Shown: positions 42,112-53,957 of the stretch, piece by piece
Position numbering within the stretch: position 1 is the stretch's first letter
How the letters are laid out: the number at the start of each line of letters is the position of its first letter
NCBI GenBank assembly: GCA_007026445.1
Contig: VDMD01000118.1
Coordinates: forward strand, 1 to 64,000
DNA length: 64,000 nucleotides
Reading direction: 5' to 3'
Source: Schizophyllum amplum
Taxonomy: Eukaryota; Basidiomycota; Agaricomycetes; Agaricales; Schizophyllaceae
The notes under the pieces: model-generated
Told to the model about the DNA's origin: nothing
Databases searched by the model: none
What the model saw: only the letters and a program-made list of their open reading frames with translations
Made by a program: the position numbers and the translations under genes

Positions 42112-42214
42112 AACGGACGTGTATCATCGTCCTTTCCTGCGTCACATACTTACACTATGGCCTCTGCGAGGCCGATCCTATAATACGAACAATACGGACA
42201 CTGTACTTACATTG

Positions 42215-44910
42215 CTATCTTGTCTCTGGAGACATGTAATTGCCCGCCACTAGACACAGATTTCGCGGCGTGAATTGGACATTGGTGATTGGCGTTCGTT
42301 TCGTCGGGAAGGAGGCGAGCATGTCCGTTCTGAAAGAACAATCCAACATCAGTCACATTAGAGAGAACAAGCTGAAAACGCACGTCTCTATGCTCTGCTC
42401 ATCAGCATATCCCTTTTTCTCCCCGCCGTCCACACTCGCAATCCCATTGCTCATCTTCGGCGCGTACCCGCCTGGCGACTTCACGTCCCAGCAGCGCACC
42501 GTCCAGTCCGCCCCACCGCTCACCAGCAGCGAAGACTCGCCGCTGAACGCCAGAGAGTACACAGACGACGTGTGGCCGGTCATCTTCTTGATGCGCTTGC
42601 CCGAACCGAGGTCCCAGAGGTTGATTGCGAGGTCCTCGCCGGCACTGGCGAGGTAGCGGCCGTCGGGGCTGAGTGCCAGGGCGGAGAGATTGCCCTGGTG
42701 GCCAATGAAGACACGGACCGTGCTCCCCTTCTGCACGTCCCATAGCCGCGCGGTCCAATCGCTGGACCCCGTCGCGAGGTAGAGGCCATTCGGGTGGAAT
42801 TGGACGCACTGCAGACATTATGGGCGTCCTACAACAAATGAGAGTTGAAGGCTCCCACTCACATCAACGTCGCTCAAGTGCCCGGCGTATATTCGCAGAC
42901 AGGACGCGCGGTCCGTCGACCAGAGGCGTGCTGTCCTGTCACGGCTGCCCGTCGCGAAGTATACGCCCATCGGACTCCATTTCACGTCCCAAACCGGGTT
43001 CTCGTGTCCTCTGAAGGCCATGACATTTGTCAAGGTGTCCATGGACCAGAGCCGCGTCGTCGCATCCGCGGAGCACGATAGCAAATATTTGGGCGGGGCT
43101 GCCGAGCCAGAGATCGGGTCAAAATCTACGGAGTACACGGGCGCACTGTGGCCAATGAGCTTTCGCGTTGTGCTGCCTTTCTTCTCCCTGGCGCGTTTGA
43201 GGCTAGTGGCTGCAAAAAGGGATTAATAACAGTGAGAGGACGGAGTCATTGGTACCGACAGTCTTTGACATGTGATGGTATGTCGTTTCGCAATCCGCGT
43301 AGCTTCTCACCATTGAGACTCCATAATCGAATATAGCTCTCAGCAAAACCCGCCGCCATCAGTGTACTGTCCTGAGAGAATGTAGCACAAGGGGCCCTGT
43401 GCGATCTTAGAAAGCGGATAAGATGACAGGAATAAAAATGAGACACACCCTTCCGGCGCATCGTGCAAAGTGTAGCAGCATATGCTGGGCAGCACTCGTG
43501 CCCTGACCGCATTCGCTTGCGGGGAATGGACGTCCAAACTTCCAAGCGTCGAAGGCTCCAGCCGTATCCGCCGTCGTTGATCCTGCACGCGATGGATCTC
43601 CCGCTCCACATCAATAGTCTTGAAGTTCGGGGGCCTTGGTGGCAGATCGGACTCCGAGGGTTGCACGAGCCCCGGTGCGCCTGTCTGGCCCAAGAACTGC
43701 AGGTCGACCTGTGCAGCCGGGTCCACAATGGCTTTCTCTTGAAGGGTGCGCTGCACCTCTACGCGCTGCGCCTCTGGTATCGGTGCCGGGCCAAGCTTCA
43801 GGGTGCCCTTTGAGGCGTTGAAGGACTGGGGATTGTAAATGACAGCCGCCCCGCGCTGCTGGGGTATCATGGATGACAACAAGCCGGTATTTTCTTCCCA
43901 AGAAACCTCGGTCGAGTTGGACTGTGTGACTGGAAGGCGCATCAACGCGAGGTTCATCTGCAAGTATGCAGAATTTACCCTCGAATTTCAGGTGGTTGTT
44001 GACGACGCGCATGACGGCGGACCGTCCGCGTTTGCCTTTCTCTCCGTTAAAGCCCGCGCCACTGCCAAAGGCTTCACCGCTAACGCCGTCCGTGAGCCAT
44101 CCTAGGAGAAGTCCAAAGGCAGTGTTGCTCATGCGGATAACATATTTTTCGTTCCGGAATTGCTGGGCAAGCTCGTCCTTCTGAACATGAGCGGGAAGCA
44201 AGAGGGTAGAGAAATGATGCAGGGTGGAATGATGGGTCTGTTGGAAGGAAGGGGAGTATGTGCGGAAGAAATGCTGCGCTGCACTTTCGATGTAAGCCGG
44301 CGCTTGCGACACGAAGGGAATAGCGCGCACCGGAGTCCTTGAAGCCATGCTGAATCAAATCGAGGTAGAAGTGGCAGAATATCGGGAACAAGATGGGTCG
44401 AAATTGTGGCTGACAGGACATAAGCACGGGCAATGCACACAATATTCAAAACAAACGCACTCGATACATATCCAACGATCCATCAACCCAACTCTGAAGC
44501 TCCCGGAAGCCCTCCTCCTTGTCAGACGGCTCGTGAGACAGGATCTCCTCAGCGCCAACAGATCCCAAGCTAGCGATGAGATTCTGAATGCTCGCTGGGT
44601 TGGACATTCTGGACAATTCCTGTAGCACCGTCGTGCTGGAGTTCATCACATTGTCGTTAGGTCGCGCCGGGTTGTGCGCGTAAACGGCGATGGCTTTTAG
44701 AAGATCGTCCGAGGATAGTGTCTCCGGCAGTGCACCCTTGTCTGTCGAGGAGCCGCCGTCCTGCAATTCACGCAGTAGCGTCTCGCTCGCCTGCTTGTGG
44801 CCGCGAGCTTTCAAATATTCGATGATGATGCGGTCCATCGGGGGGATGCCATCGGCGGAGCTCGCAGTGGGGGAGCCTCCCCCCGTGTCAAGTGAAGCGG
44901 GCGAGGACAT
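42215..44910 (-). CDS. TAF5: TFIID/SAGA subunit TAF5
   Basis: WD40 subunit of the general transcription factor TFIID and of SAGA. From the ATG at 44910: LisH motif (MDRIIIEYLKARGHKQASET), the TAF5 NTD2 helical domain (FRPILFPIFCHFYLDLI, AQHFFRTYSPSF, YVIRMSNTAFGLLLGWL), a linker, then six WD repeats (LIGHSAPVYSVDF, CSADATTRLW, FRGHENPVWDVKW, GSRDRTARLW, GHQGNLSALALS, GHTSSVYSLAF). The last exon (42215-42329) is reached by an intron at 42330-42383 and gives the diagnostic TDMLASFPTKRTPI and VQFTPRNLCLVAG. Without this splice the frame would stop at 42353. Introns are about 50 nt. It is divergent from MAD2, 185 bp apart. Confidence 0.93.
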
Positions 44911-45095
44911 GGCGGACTCAGCAAATGTCGACGACCGTCAACGAAGAGAACAACAACGCGTCGGCAGCACACCGGAATGTCGGACCGTCCCCGCATATTC
45001 CATCACGTGACGCTCCCAAAAACGCGTCGAACGCGCGCCGCTCATCTTTACGCCCTTCGTCCTCTTCTAAGCCTCGTCTTGCACTGAAACTAGCC

Positions 45096-45928
45096 ATGGC
45101 TTCGAAGCAGGCAAACCGCCAAGCTATCACCCTCAAGGGTTCTACGGCACTTGTCACCGAGTTCTTCAAGTATGCTGTCAATACGTGCGTTACAGGCTCG
45201 GTCGCGACACGAGCGGGCCACTCATTGTCAAGACGCGTGTTCTAGCATTCTGTTCCAGCGGGAGGTGTATCCGTCGGATGACTTCCAGATGGTCAAGAAG
45301 TACGGGCAAACTCTGCTCGTGACACAGGACCTTGCGTTAGAGAGCTATCTAGAAAGGCGCGTTCTCATGCTGATCAGCGACCGTCGTGGCCCTTGACGAT
45401 TATGCAGGATATTGACCCAGGTCCAGAGTACGTCCTTCGTATCCTGTCACATAGCTCCACGCTGAGACCGCTCCTAGGCTGGCTGCTTGCGGGTTCCGTG
45501 ACCCAACTTGTCCTCGCCATCATCTCCAAAGATACTCGCACGCCTTTGGAACGATGGGTCTTCGACATCAAGCTCGTCGAACCCCCTGCCGACCCCTCTG
45601 CGCCGTGAGTACGTCCTCTCCGACATTGCAACTGTACTCAGTCGGCTATAGACCCCCAGCCAAGCCCGAGTCAGAGATACAATCCGAAATACGGGCCATC
45701 CTCAAGCAGATCATCTCTATGGTCACGTATCTCCCCGTTATCCAAGAACCCACGGTATTCAACATCCTCGCATACACCTCGGAGTCGGCGGACGTACCTG
45801 CAGGCGAGTGGGTGGACACGGATCCCCTCGCCATCGAGGCCAGCAAGAGCCAGCAGGTTAAGATGCGGAGCTTCAGCACGGACGTGCATCGTATCGAGGC
45901 GATGGTCGCATACCGTTACGAGGAGTAG
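45096..45928 (+). CDS. MAD2: Spindle-assembly checkpoint protein MAD2 (HORMA domain)
   Basis: Inhibits Cdc20-APC/C until kinetochores attach. Exons: 45096-45184, 45246-45356, 45408-45427 (20 nt), 45478-45604, 45652-45928. Family blocks: ITLKGSTALVTEFFKYAVNT, ILFQREVYPSDDF, VKKYGQTLLVTQDLALESYL, ERWVFDIKLVE, SEIRAILKQIISMVTYLPVI, and the safety-belt end MRSFSTDVHRIEAMVAYRYEE. Intron 2 begins with GC rather than GT (45357, AAAG/GCGCGT): only this junction joins LESYLER to ILTQVQ and then SWLLAGSVTQLVLAI. About 207 residues, as in other eukaryotes. Confidence 0.94.
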
Positions 45929-46429
45929 TCCCTGTTTATCGCTCTATCCTCCCTTCATGGTTCACCGCATCCTGTACTTGTATACACGCTCTCTCTGATT
46001 GGGTCCATAATGACATTGATGAAGATGACTGCATCGCCAGGACCTGACAAGATGGCTGAATTTAGCATGTCTCGCTGGCGACGAAGCGTCCATCGAGCGT
46101 GCCCAGTGGGTGGTCGCTGGGTGGTTGTCAGCGGTCGCTTCGAAGTCCGGGGACTGACGGTAACCTGATCCGGTCCATAATACATGCGATCCGTTGTTGT
46201 GGGTCACCATGCAGTCCTCGGGCGGGATCGTTCCTTTCTTTTCCTCTTCTTTTCTTCTCATAGCCTGGTTGCTCCCTTCCAGCCTGTGGCTGCCAATCCT
46301 TTCGCCCACTTCCTGTCCTTTCGCTGCTGTTTCTCTCTTTACCCGCTGCTCCTCTTCTCTGGCCGGGCCAGACGACGCGATCCCAATACTCTACCTTCCC
46401 TTCATTCGCTTAGCAACTGAACTCGCACG
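45929..46429. other. Intergenic, NoxA promoter and leader
   Basis: The pyrimidine-rich stretch 46225-46420 (runs of cttttctt) probably includes the noxA 5' UTR. Nothing else recognised. Confidence 0.45.
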
Positions 46430-48522
46430 ATGGGCGACGAAACTTGGTTCAGGAGGGAGTTCTGTGCTCCCCGCCGCCTCGCCTTCAACGTCATATTTTA
46501 CGGCCTTCACTTTTTCTTCTTCGCCTATGGGTGGTACAGCCAGGTTCGTGGCCCTACTACGAGCGGATCGCGCGGAGACTGATAACGTGCGACGATAGGC
46601 GACCAACCAGCGCCTCGCCGCGCTGAACGGCTTGACGTGGTCTGTCTGGGTTTCCCGTGGCGCCGGCCTCGTCCTCGCGTTCGATGGAGGTCTCATCCTC
46701 CTCCCGATGCTGAGGAACGTCATCCGCGTCGTCCGACCCAAAATCACCTGGCTGTTTCCCGCGGACGAGAACATCTGGTTCCACAGGCAGGTCGCGTACT
46801 CCATGGCCTTCTGGGCCGTCGTCCACACCACTGCACACTACGTCAACTTCTTCAACGTCGAGCGGACTCGTACGTGTGCCCCCTGTATCTATCACCTGTA
46901 CTAAACCTGCGTCTCTAGAGGTGCGGAAGCAGACTGCGTTGGAGATCCACTACACCCAGCCCGGAGGCATCACCGGTCACTTCATGCTGTTCATCATGGT
47001 CCTGATGTACACCACCGCGCATAACAAGATCCGCCACCAGTGCTTCGAGGTCTTCTGGTACACTCACCATCTCGCATTCTTCTTCATGCTGGGTCTGTAC
47101 ACGCACGCCACGGGCTGCTTCGTCCGCGACTCCGTCGACCCGGACTACATTCCCTCGTTCCCCTTCTACTCGACGGACCACTGCCTCGGGTACCTGAGCT
47201 GGCGCTTCATCATTTGGCCCGGTATCTTGTACTTTGGGGAGCGTGTGCTGCGGGAGGTGCGCGCGCGCCGCGCGACCCGCCTGTCGAAGGTTCTTGTCCA
47301 CCCCAGTGGTAGGCACCTTCAATCTAACAGACACGGTGCGGTTCTAACAATAACCAGGCGCTATGGAGCTCCGTATCATCAAGCCTAGCTTCAAGTACAC
47401 CGCCGGACAATGGCTTTTCATCCAAGTTCCCGAGATATCGAGCTTCCAGTGGCATCCTGTACGTTTTGGTGCTCCCGTGAATAACTGAGCGACTCACTTC
47501 CCACCAGTTCACCATTACATCCGCGCCGGAGGACCCGTATGTGTCCGTGCACATCCGCCAGGTCGGCGACTGGACGCAGGCGCTCGGCGAGCGCCTTGGT
47601 GTTGGCCCATCCGTCGTCCAGGCCATGACGAAGGCTGCGATGTCCGGTTCGGAGAAGGAGAACGCCATGGGTACCCGCGGCGACTTTGTCGAGCTCGACT
47701 CCAGCGGCGCATCTCTCACTCTGCCGTCTGTCCGTATCGACGGTCCCTTCGGTGCACCTGCTGAGGATGTCTTTAACGCCGAGGTCGCGGTTCTTGTTGG
47801 TGCCGGTATCGGTGAGTAGTAACTCAGTCGTCGTCGTCGCAACATACGCTCATGTAGAGGAAAGGTGTCACGCCCTTTGCGTCCATTTTGAAGCACATCT
47901 GGTGGCGTCAGCAGCGTGGCAACCTTGGCTCGCTGCGTCGCGTGGAGTTCTTCTGGGTCTGCCGTGACACCGCGTCCTTCGGCTGGTTCCAAAGCCTATT
48001 GCAGGAAGTGGAGGCGGCGCAGGCCGACCGTGAGTCACCTCTATACATTCTTCATATCTCCATCTAACGCCGTGCCCTCTTTCCAGCGAATTTCTTACGC
48101 ATCAACATCTACCTCACGCAGAAGATTACGGAGGACATGGCGTACAATATCGCGGTGAACGACGCGGGTTCGAAATACGACCCGCTGACGTTGCTGCGCT
48201 CGCGTACGCTGTTCGGCCGCCCAGACTGGAAGAACATCTACAGCACGTTGAGAACGTCAATTGAGACGGGTGGGTACATTCCGGGTAGCCGATCCCAACT
48301 CAGAACGAGGGTTGCTGTAAGTCATCTGTTGTGATGAACATCATCGCCAGCGGGCTGACAGTCGCAACAGACATATTTCTGTGGGCCTGGCCCCATTGCG
48401 AAAGCCCTCAAGGAGGCTACTATGACGAACACGTGCAAGGACATTGAGTTTAGTTTCGCGAAGGTACGCCCCCGATTGAGTATCCATCGCATCCTCTCAC
48501 ACCTATGTAGGAGCACTTCTAA
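46430..48522 (+). CDS. noxA: NADPH oxidase NoxA (ferric-reductase-type transmembrane protein)
   Basis: Transfers electrons from cytosolic NADPH via FAD and two hemes to O2, making superoxide used in fungal development. The short N-terminus (MGDETWFRREFCAPRRLAF) without EF-hands or long extension fits NoxA rather than NoxB/NoxC. Heme histidines lie in AFWAVVHTTAHYVNF and FWYTHHLAFFFMLGLYTHATG. FAD binding: HP/FTITSAPEDPYVSVHIR across an intron. NADPH binding: VGAGIGVTPFASIL. The C-terminus after the final intron is KEHF, the usual end of fungal NoxA. Introns are about 45-60 nt; the frame is open throughout. Confidence 0.93.
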
Positions 48523-49105
48523 AGCGGTAGATCCCATAGAAGCAGCATGCAATACTCACCATTTTCCTCTTTCCTACTCACCATGGACAATTTGACCACT
48601 CTTTGATTATCTGTTTCGTGCTGGCCGCCAGTGGGCGCTGCTGTTGTTCTCCGTACGTAGGGCAATATATGCAGGGAGCCAATAAGTCCGATGGCTTAAG
48701 ACAGACACTTGAAAATGTTGAATGAAAAGGCGAAAGAAGCGTAATAGAAGCGAGATAAATGGAACACTGCATGGTAAGTACGTTGTCGCACTTGGAGGGC
48801 TCGACTGCTTGATTACAACAGATGCAAACAACTCGCAACGGCTCATGGAGAGGGAATCACTACCTGTCAGTCATCACTGTCATGTACATCGCCCTACTCT
48901 CCCATTCCATTACTGACTGGCACAGACCAGAATCGATGAAACGAGAGCGTCGAGTGTCGCAGTATTTTGGCTTGTTGTGCCGGCGCCTAACTGTTATCGG
49001 ACGGCTGGAAGCGCCGATGGATCATGCGCTTGATCACGCTCATCACGTCGCGCGCTGATCCCTCTGTTGCCTGGTCTGCGTCTGCACGTCGATTAAGAGG
49101 CCAGG
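48523..49105. other. Intergenic, kinase promoter
   Basis: Between noxA and the MAPKKK gene. No conserved coding was found upstream that could supply the long N-terminus expected of a canonical BCK1. An alternative ATG for the kinase lies at 49024. Confidence 0.45.
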
Positions 49106-51465
49106 ATGCGCGACGCAACATCCCCAGCCGCCGCGATGTCCACCAATCCGCAGGTCATGCTCTCGCCGACGCGCACCCTGCGCGCGCTCCCCACACTGCC
49201 GACTATGTCCATGCCTCCGCAGCGGCACCAACTACAACCGCCCGGGCGCCAGATTCACAGGCTTGCCTCCGAGTCCGCGTTGCGCTCGAGGGAGAGCCAG
49301 CGCAAAACTGTCCGCCCGCGCGCCCCCCTCGCCAAAGGTGCGTTCCCTACCGAGATGCAATTCCCCCATTGTTTACCTCCCTCCTAGCGACATTCTTATG
49401 GATACGCGGCGAGCTCATAGGCAAGGGCAGCTATGGTCGCGTCTACATGGGCATGAACATCACTACCGGCGACATCATGGCCGTGAAGCAGGTCGAAATC
49501 CCCCGCTCCGTCTTCGAACAGCAGGATTCGCGCGAACGCGAAGTCTTCGAGGCTCTGCACTCCGAGAGCGAGACGCTCAAGCACCTCGATCACACCAATA
49601 TCGTCCAGTACCTGGGGATTGAGGAGACTGCTGACTTCCTGTCCATGTACGTCTATTTCTTACCTGTAGGGGAACGCGCACTGACATCTTGCGCAGCTTT
49701 CTTGAGTACGTCCCCGGCGGCACCATCAAGGCCTGCCTGAACAACCATGGTCCATTTGACGAGAATATCACCAAGTCGTTTGGCAAGCAGATCCTTACAG
49801 GGCTCGAGTACCTGCACTCGCGCGGCATCATCCACCGCGACCTCAAGTCAGAAAACATCCTCGTACAGCCGTCCGGCGAATGCAAAATATCCGATTTCGG
49901 CATCTCCAAGACAGCCGACTCCCCAGAGATTCATAAGCACACCGCGCTCAAAGGCACCGTCTTCTGGATGGCGCCAGAAGTCGTGAACGCTAGGAATCGA
50001 GGGTACAACTCCAAGGTCGATATCTGGAGTGTGGGATGCGTGATGTTAGGTGCGTTAGCGCCCGTTATTACCGCACAACCGAGAAGTTGGTTGGACGCGC
50101 TCGGACATTCCTGTCGATATACGAACCCCGTGCTCACCGCCGACAGAAATGTGGACAGGTGCACGACCGTGGGACGGTGAGGAGATGGTCCCCGTAATGA
50201 TCAACGTACGTTCTTGTGCTGCATGGTTTCCACGGTTTAACCGGAGCCCACCGCAGCTATACGAGAGTAAGGCGCCACCGATGCCTTCGGACTTGAAGCT
50301 ATCTTCCGCCGCTCTTGATTTTCGTGCGCGGTGTTTTACTGTGTGAGTTAACGGCTGTATGAAGGCAGAGATATGCCGAGCTGATGAACTTCCAGAGATC
50401 CTATCGAGCGGCCAGCTGCGCAAGATCTCAAGCGCCACCCCTACCTTCGCTTGCCGCACGAATGGGTTTTCCCTGGTTTCGTCCGCGACAGAGGATCCCG
50501 CTCCTCGGCAGACGACTCGAGTACGCTCAGGCCGGACGAGCACACTGTGCGCCCATTTGTGGGTCCATCCACCGACGCTCACACGCATATGCACTTCCGC
50601 CGCCCAACGCTCGACTCCCTCGTCACCGACACCTTCTTTCAGCACCGCGAAACACCCCCTCCCGTGCCGCCGCTTCCCAATGACGCTGGTCCTTCAAGAT
50701 CACGGGGTGACGCACCGCCGATTGTGGTGGTGGAACCAGCGCGATCCACGCCTAACAGCGCTCGCTCCAGCGAGTACGATTCTCTCCATCGCTATCGCAG
50801 CCCTAGCGAGGCCTCATCAACTAGCACCCGTCGTCGCCGTCGCAAAAAGTGGGTCGTCGCCAATCCAGACCCTGAGGGTTTGGAGGCACGTCGGTCATCA
50901 TCAGCGTACACGTACATGCCCCCTCCGCTGCCGCCGAGTCCGCCGCCACGGGCCCTGTCGACGTCTGAGGCAACCTTGCAAGCGGAAGACATGACAATCC
51001 GGGGCCTGTCCGACCGCCTCGGCATTCGTTTTCGCAACATGCCCCCCAGCGCGCAGTCGACCTGGCTATCCAGCGAGGGTGATAGTGATGAGACTGACAC
51101 TGGCATATGGCAAGTGCGTCCTGGCGCAAACGGCACACCATCTCTGCCCCCGCCGCCAATTCCACTACCACCCACGCCCACTACAAGCCCTGCACCTGCC
51201 CTTTCACGCAGTGAGTCGACGTGGGCGCGCCCAGCGTCGCAAGACGTGTACCAAAATCTACATCGGTTCTTCCCCGATCACGATCTGGATCAGCCGCTCG
51301 ACGTCGCTCCCGACACTGCATCGACGGAGGACCTTGCTGGGCGAAACATGCGCGTGCGAAAGAGCATCCGTGTCATTGCCGCAGAACATAGCAGGGCAGA
51401 TCGCCTGAACCGGCGGCGGACGATGCTCTGGGACAGCAACATACATGAGTTGCCGCGGCACTAAG
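49106..51465 (+). CDS. BCK1/Mkh1-type MAPKKK with permuted domain order
   Basis: MAP kinase kinase kinase of the cell-wall-integrity type. Exon 1 (49106-49337) encodes a short basic N-terminus. The kinase domain follows from WIRGELIGKGSYGRVY: AVKQVE, LEYVPGGTIKACL, HRDLKSENIL, DFGISK, GTVFWMAPEVV, EMWTGARPWDGEEM, RHPYLRLPHEWVFPGF. All catalytic motifs are present. In fungal BCK1 orthologues the protein ends near that last motif. Here it continues about 330 residues through a Pro/Ser linker to TWARPASQDVYQNLHRFFPD, HDLDQPL, RKSIRVIAAEH and RRRTMLWDSNIHEL. These resemble the segment that normally lies just before the kinase. An unspliced start at 49024 is possible but gives an unlike N-terminus. 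Confidence 0.85.
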
Positions 51466-52260
51466 CTGCAGTGTCTTTCCTGCATAACGATTCAACATAT
51501 TCTCGCTCCTTGCTCCACGGATTATTGTTTGCCGGTGTATACCTATTGGGCCCGCGATGGACATGGCCCCGTTGTAACTGTACTCCTCAATAATGGTGTA
51601 TTGTACCACTAGCATCTGTCACACTAATAGTACCACGCAATCCTCCCTGGAACACTCTCATTTCTGCGCCATGTAATACAGAGATACAGCGGCAGAACGT
51701 CACGCGTCAATCTCTGTGGACGAATGGCGGCATCTTCAGTGTGCTTTGTAGCCTGGTCCGAATTCACCCATTGAATTCGACTGCTACTTCAAGGTGGATA
51801 CTTACAACGAGTAGCAGTATGAGCAGAATACGATGTGATGGTTTCAGCTTGCGATTCACACTAATACTAATAGTAAGAGCTGGTAAGTCGAACATGTCAC
51901 GTGCCTGCATTTCACGTCACCTGGTGACTACTGGGTGGCACCACGTCATCATCGTTCCGTCTACTTAACTTGCGTTCGACCACCAATATTGTCTGCGGCG
52001 GACAACATCAAGAATCTTCAGCACATAAACACAAAGTACAAGTGCACTTAAGCGCTCTTTGTCGTAAGCTGCCGCTACACACTGGCCCTCAAACTACTGA
52101 TTTTCATCATGTTTGCGCCGGCAGTCTGTTCGCCCCAGTGGTCAACGCAATATACGCAACAAAACTTGTTATCCTGTCCTTCTAGACGCTGAGGAAAACC
52201 GTCCGTGTGAGCCGATTATCTTGCAGGTGATAATCTCTATCATTCTGATCCTCCAATAGG
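51466..52260. other. Intergenic, nothing recognised
   Basis: AT-richer region between the MAPKKK gene and the third F-box gene. No gene, repeat or RNA recognised. Confidence 0.45.
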
Positions 52261-53745
52261 ATGATCGATAACTACCATTCAAGCAACGTCAAGGACGGCT
52301 TCAATGTCTCTCAACGCGACGAAAGTGGAGCTCTGATCAACCTCTTGCCATCCCCGATATCCAACATACCGAACGAGCTCCTGGTCGCGATTTTCGCCAA
52401 CGTCAACACCGTAAAAGGACAGTGGGAGCATATGTATACTCTGTCTCCTTCCATCCTCATCAGCCATGTATGCCGACTGTGGCGCAGCATCGCCCTGGAC
52501 ACCTCAGAGCTCTGGGCTATTATCTGCCTCAAGATCCCCGATCCAGCCTCATACAAACATGCCCGGCTGTACGCATCTCGCTCCCGGGACCGCCCTCTTC
52601 AGGTCTACATTTGGCAGTTCCCTGGAACGTCGACACTGTTAGAACACCGCGAATTTCTTACCAATCTCATACCGCGCATGTCCGTATTCGAAGTGAAGGG
52701 AGACAGTATGCGGGATGTTGGTAACTTGTTGGGTATGGTGAACGAGGCACCTCTTCTGCAACGACTGCAGTACTGGACCGACTGGAACAATCACGACCAT
52801 CCGGATCCCCATGCTCCGCCTATCGTTGACCTTCCGGCTCTACGGGAGCTGAAAATTAAGCATGGCTGCACTGTCTGCGCGCCACGCCTGGTCAACCTCG
52901 TCTTCCTGCATATAACCAACTTGCCTGCGGACGCCCTACCCATCGCTATACGTGACTGTCCGGCATTGACGACACTGGTCTTGCCCCGCTTTATGCCCGT
53001 AGGTCTTGCGGGTTCCAGCGCAATGGAGCAGCCAGTCATAGAGGCGCGGTCTATCAAGCGGATGGCGTTGCAATTACTGCCTCGCATCGCCGACTTCAGC
53101 TTCATGGTGGCACGCTACTCTCTGCCTAACTTGGAATACCTAGAGATATTCGACGACTTCCCGAACGACACCGAACCGCGCACGCTGTTCCCTGCGATGA
53201 AGGGCGCGCCTGGATACCCGAACCCATTCCCCCGAGTCCACACACTACACTTGCAGCATGGCTACGGCTTCAGAAACTGCATGGCCTTCCTGCAATCCAT
53301 CACCACTGTGCGTCATGTGGTGCTGACGGACAACGCGGACAGCTTGAACATATCGAAGCTGAAAGAAGTTTGGCCAGACCTGCAGACTGTGCACATCAAC
53401 CTGGACGAATCATCCGCCTACGAGGCGGATGAGCTATCCGCGGTCCACTTGCCCATGGACATTAAGATGGCAGAACTCGCCACAATGGTGCAACGCCAGG
53501 CGCTTAGTCATGTCACTGTCCCCGACCATCCCCTTATTCCCGATAACCCTTTGTTTCGGCGCGCACCGTGCGCGGACTACGGGCTTATCGCTGCAGACGA
53601 CGCGGAGGAGCCGTATGAATTGTCGGACTACGACTCGGAGTACGACGTCGATCTCTTCATGGACGAGCAGCCATTCGATGATGAGGAGGATTTCTCGGAC
53701 GAATATTGGGAGAATGATGACGTCCAGTACGCAGGTCCCATGTAG
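52261..53745 (+). CDS. F-box-like protein with acidic C-terminus
   Basis: Third F-box paralogue in the window; presumed SCF adaptor, substrate unknown. Single exon, 494 residues, from the ATG at 52261. The F-box reads ISNIPNELLVAIFANVNTVK, then ISHVCRLWRSIALDTSELWA, the same spacing as the other two copies. Leucine-rich stretches follow (LPALRELKIKHGC, LPNLEYLEIFDDF, VHTLHLQHGYGF, SITTVRHVVLTDN). Unlike the other two it ends in an extended acidic tail (DYDSEYDVDLFMDEQPFDDE). Confidence 0.85.
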   Translation: MIDNYHSSNVKDGFNVSQRDESGALINLLPSPISNIPNELLVAIFANVNTVKGQWEHMYTLSPSILISHVCRLWRSIALDTSELWAIICLKIPDPASYKHARLYASRSRDRPLQVYIWQFPGTSTLLEHREFLTNLIPRMSVFEVKGDSMRDVGNLLGMVNEAPLLQRLQYWTDWNNHDHPDPHAPPIVDLPALRELKIKHGCTVCAPRLVNLVFLHITNLPADALPIAIRDCPALTTLVLPRFMPVGLAGSSAMEQPVIEARSIKRMALQLLPRIADFSFMVARYSLPNLEYLEIFDDFPNDTEPRTLFPAMKGAPGYPNPFPRVHTLHLQHGYGFRNCMAFLQSITTVRHVVLTDNADSLNISKLKEVWPDLQTVHINLDESSAYEADELSAVHLPMDIKMAELATMVQRQALSHVTVPDHPLIPDNPLFRRAPCADYGLIAADDAEEPYELSDYDSEYDVDLFMDEQPFDDEEDFSDEYWENDDVQYAGPM

Positions 53746-53957
53746 TGCCCGATATCCCTGCCTATTACACTTGATAGCTTCCCGAGATATAATAGTTCAG
53801 TGTAATGCTTGACGCTGAGTCGAACGAGCCATACTAAAGTTATAAAATACACGTCCTGACTGCTTGTGTAAGTGCGCAGGTTCGGTCCCGAGATCCGAGT
53901 CAATTAGGCGCCGAGTCAATAAGCGCAAATAACGCGTCCTTTCTTGCCACCATCACA

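Noticed and set aside
42353..42383. Stop codon at 42353 as the end of TAF5
   Set aside because: Splicing from 42384 to 42329 restores the conserved TAF5 C-terminus (FPTKRTPI...), so the stop lies in an intron.
49024..49105. Upstream ATG at 49024 as the start of the MAPKKK
   Set aside because: It needs the first intron to stay unspliced; that intron has good splice sites, and the spliced form from 49106 reads smoothly into the kinase domain. Not fully excluded.
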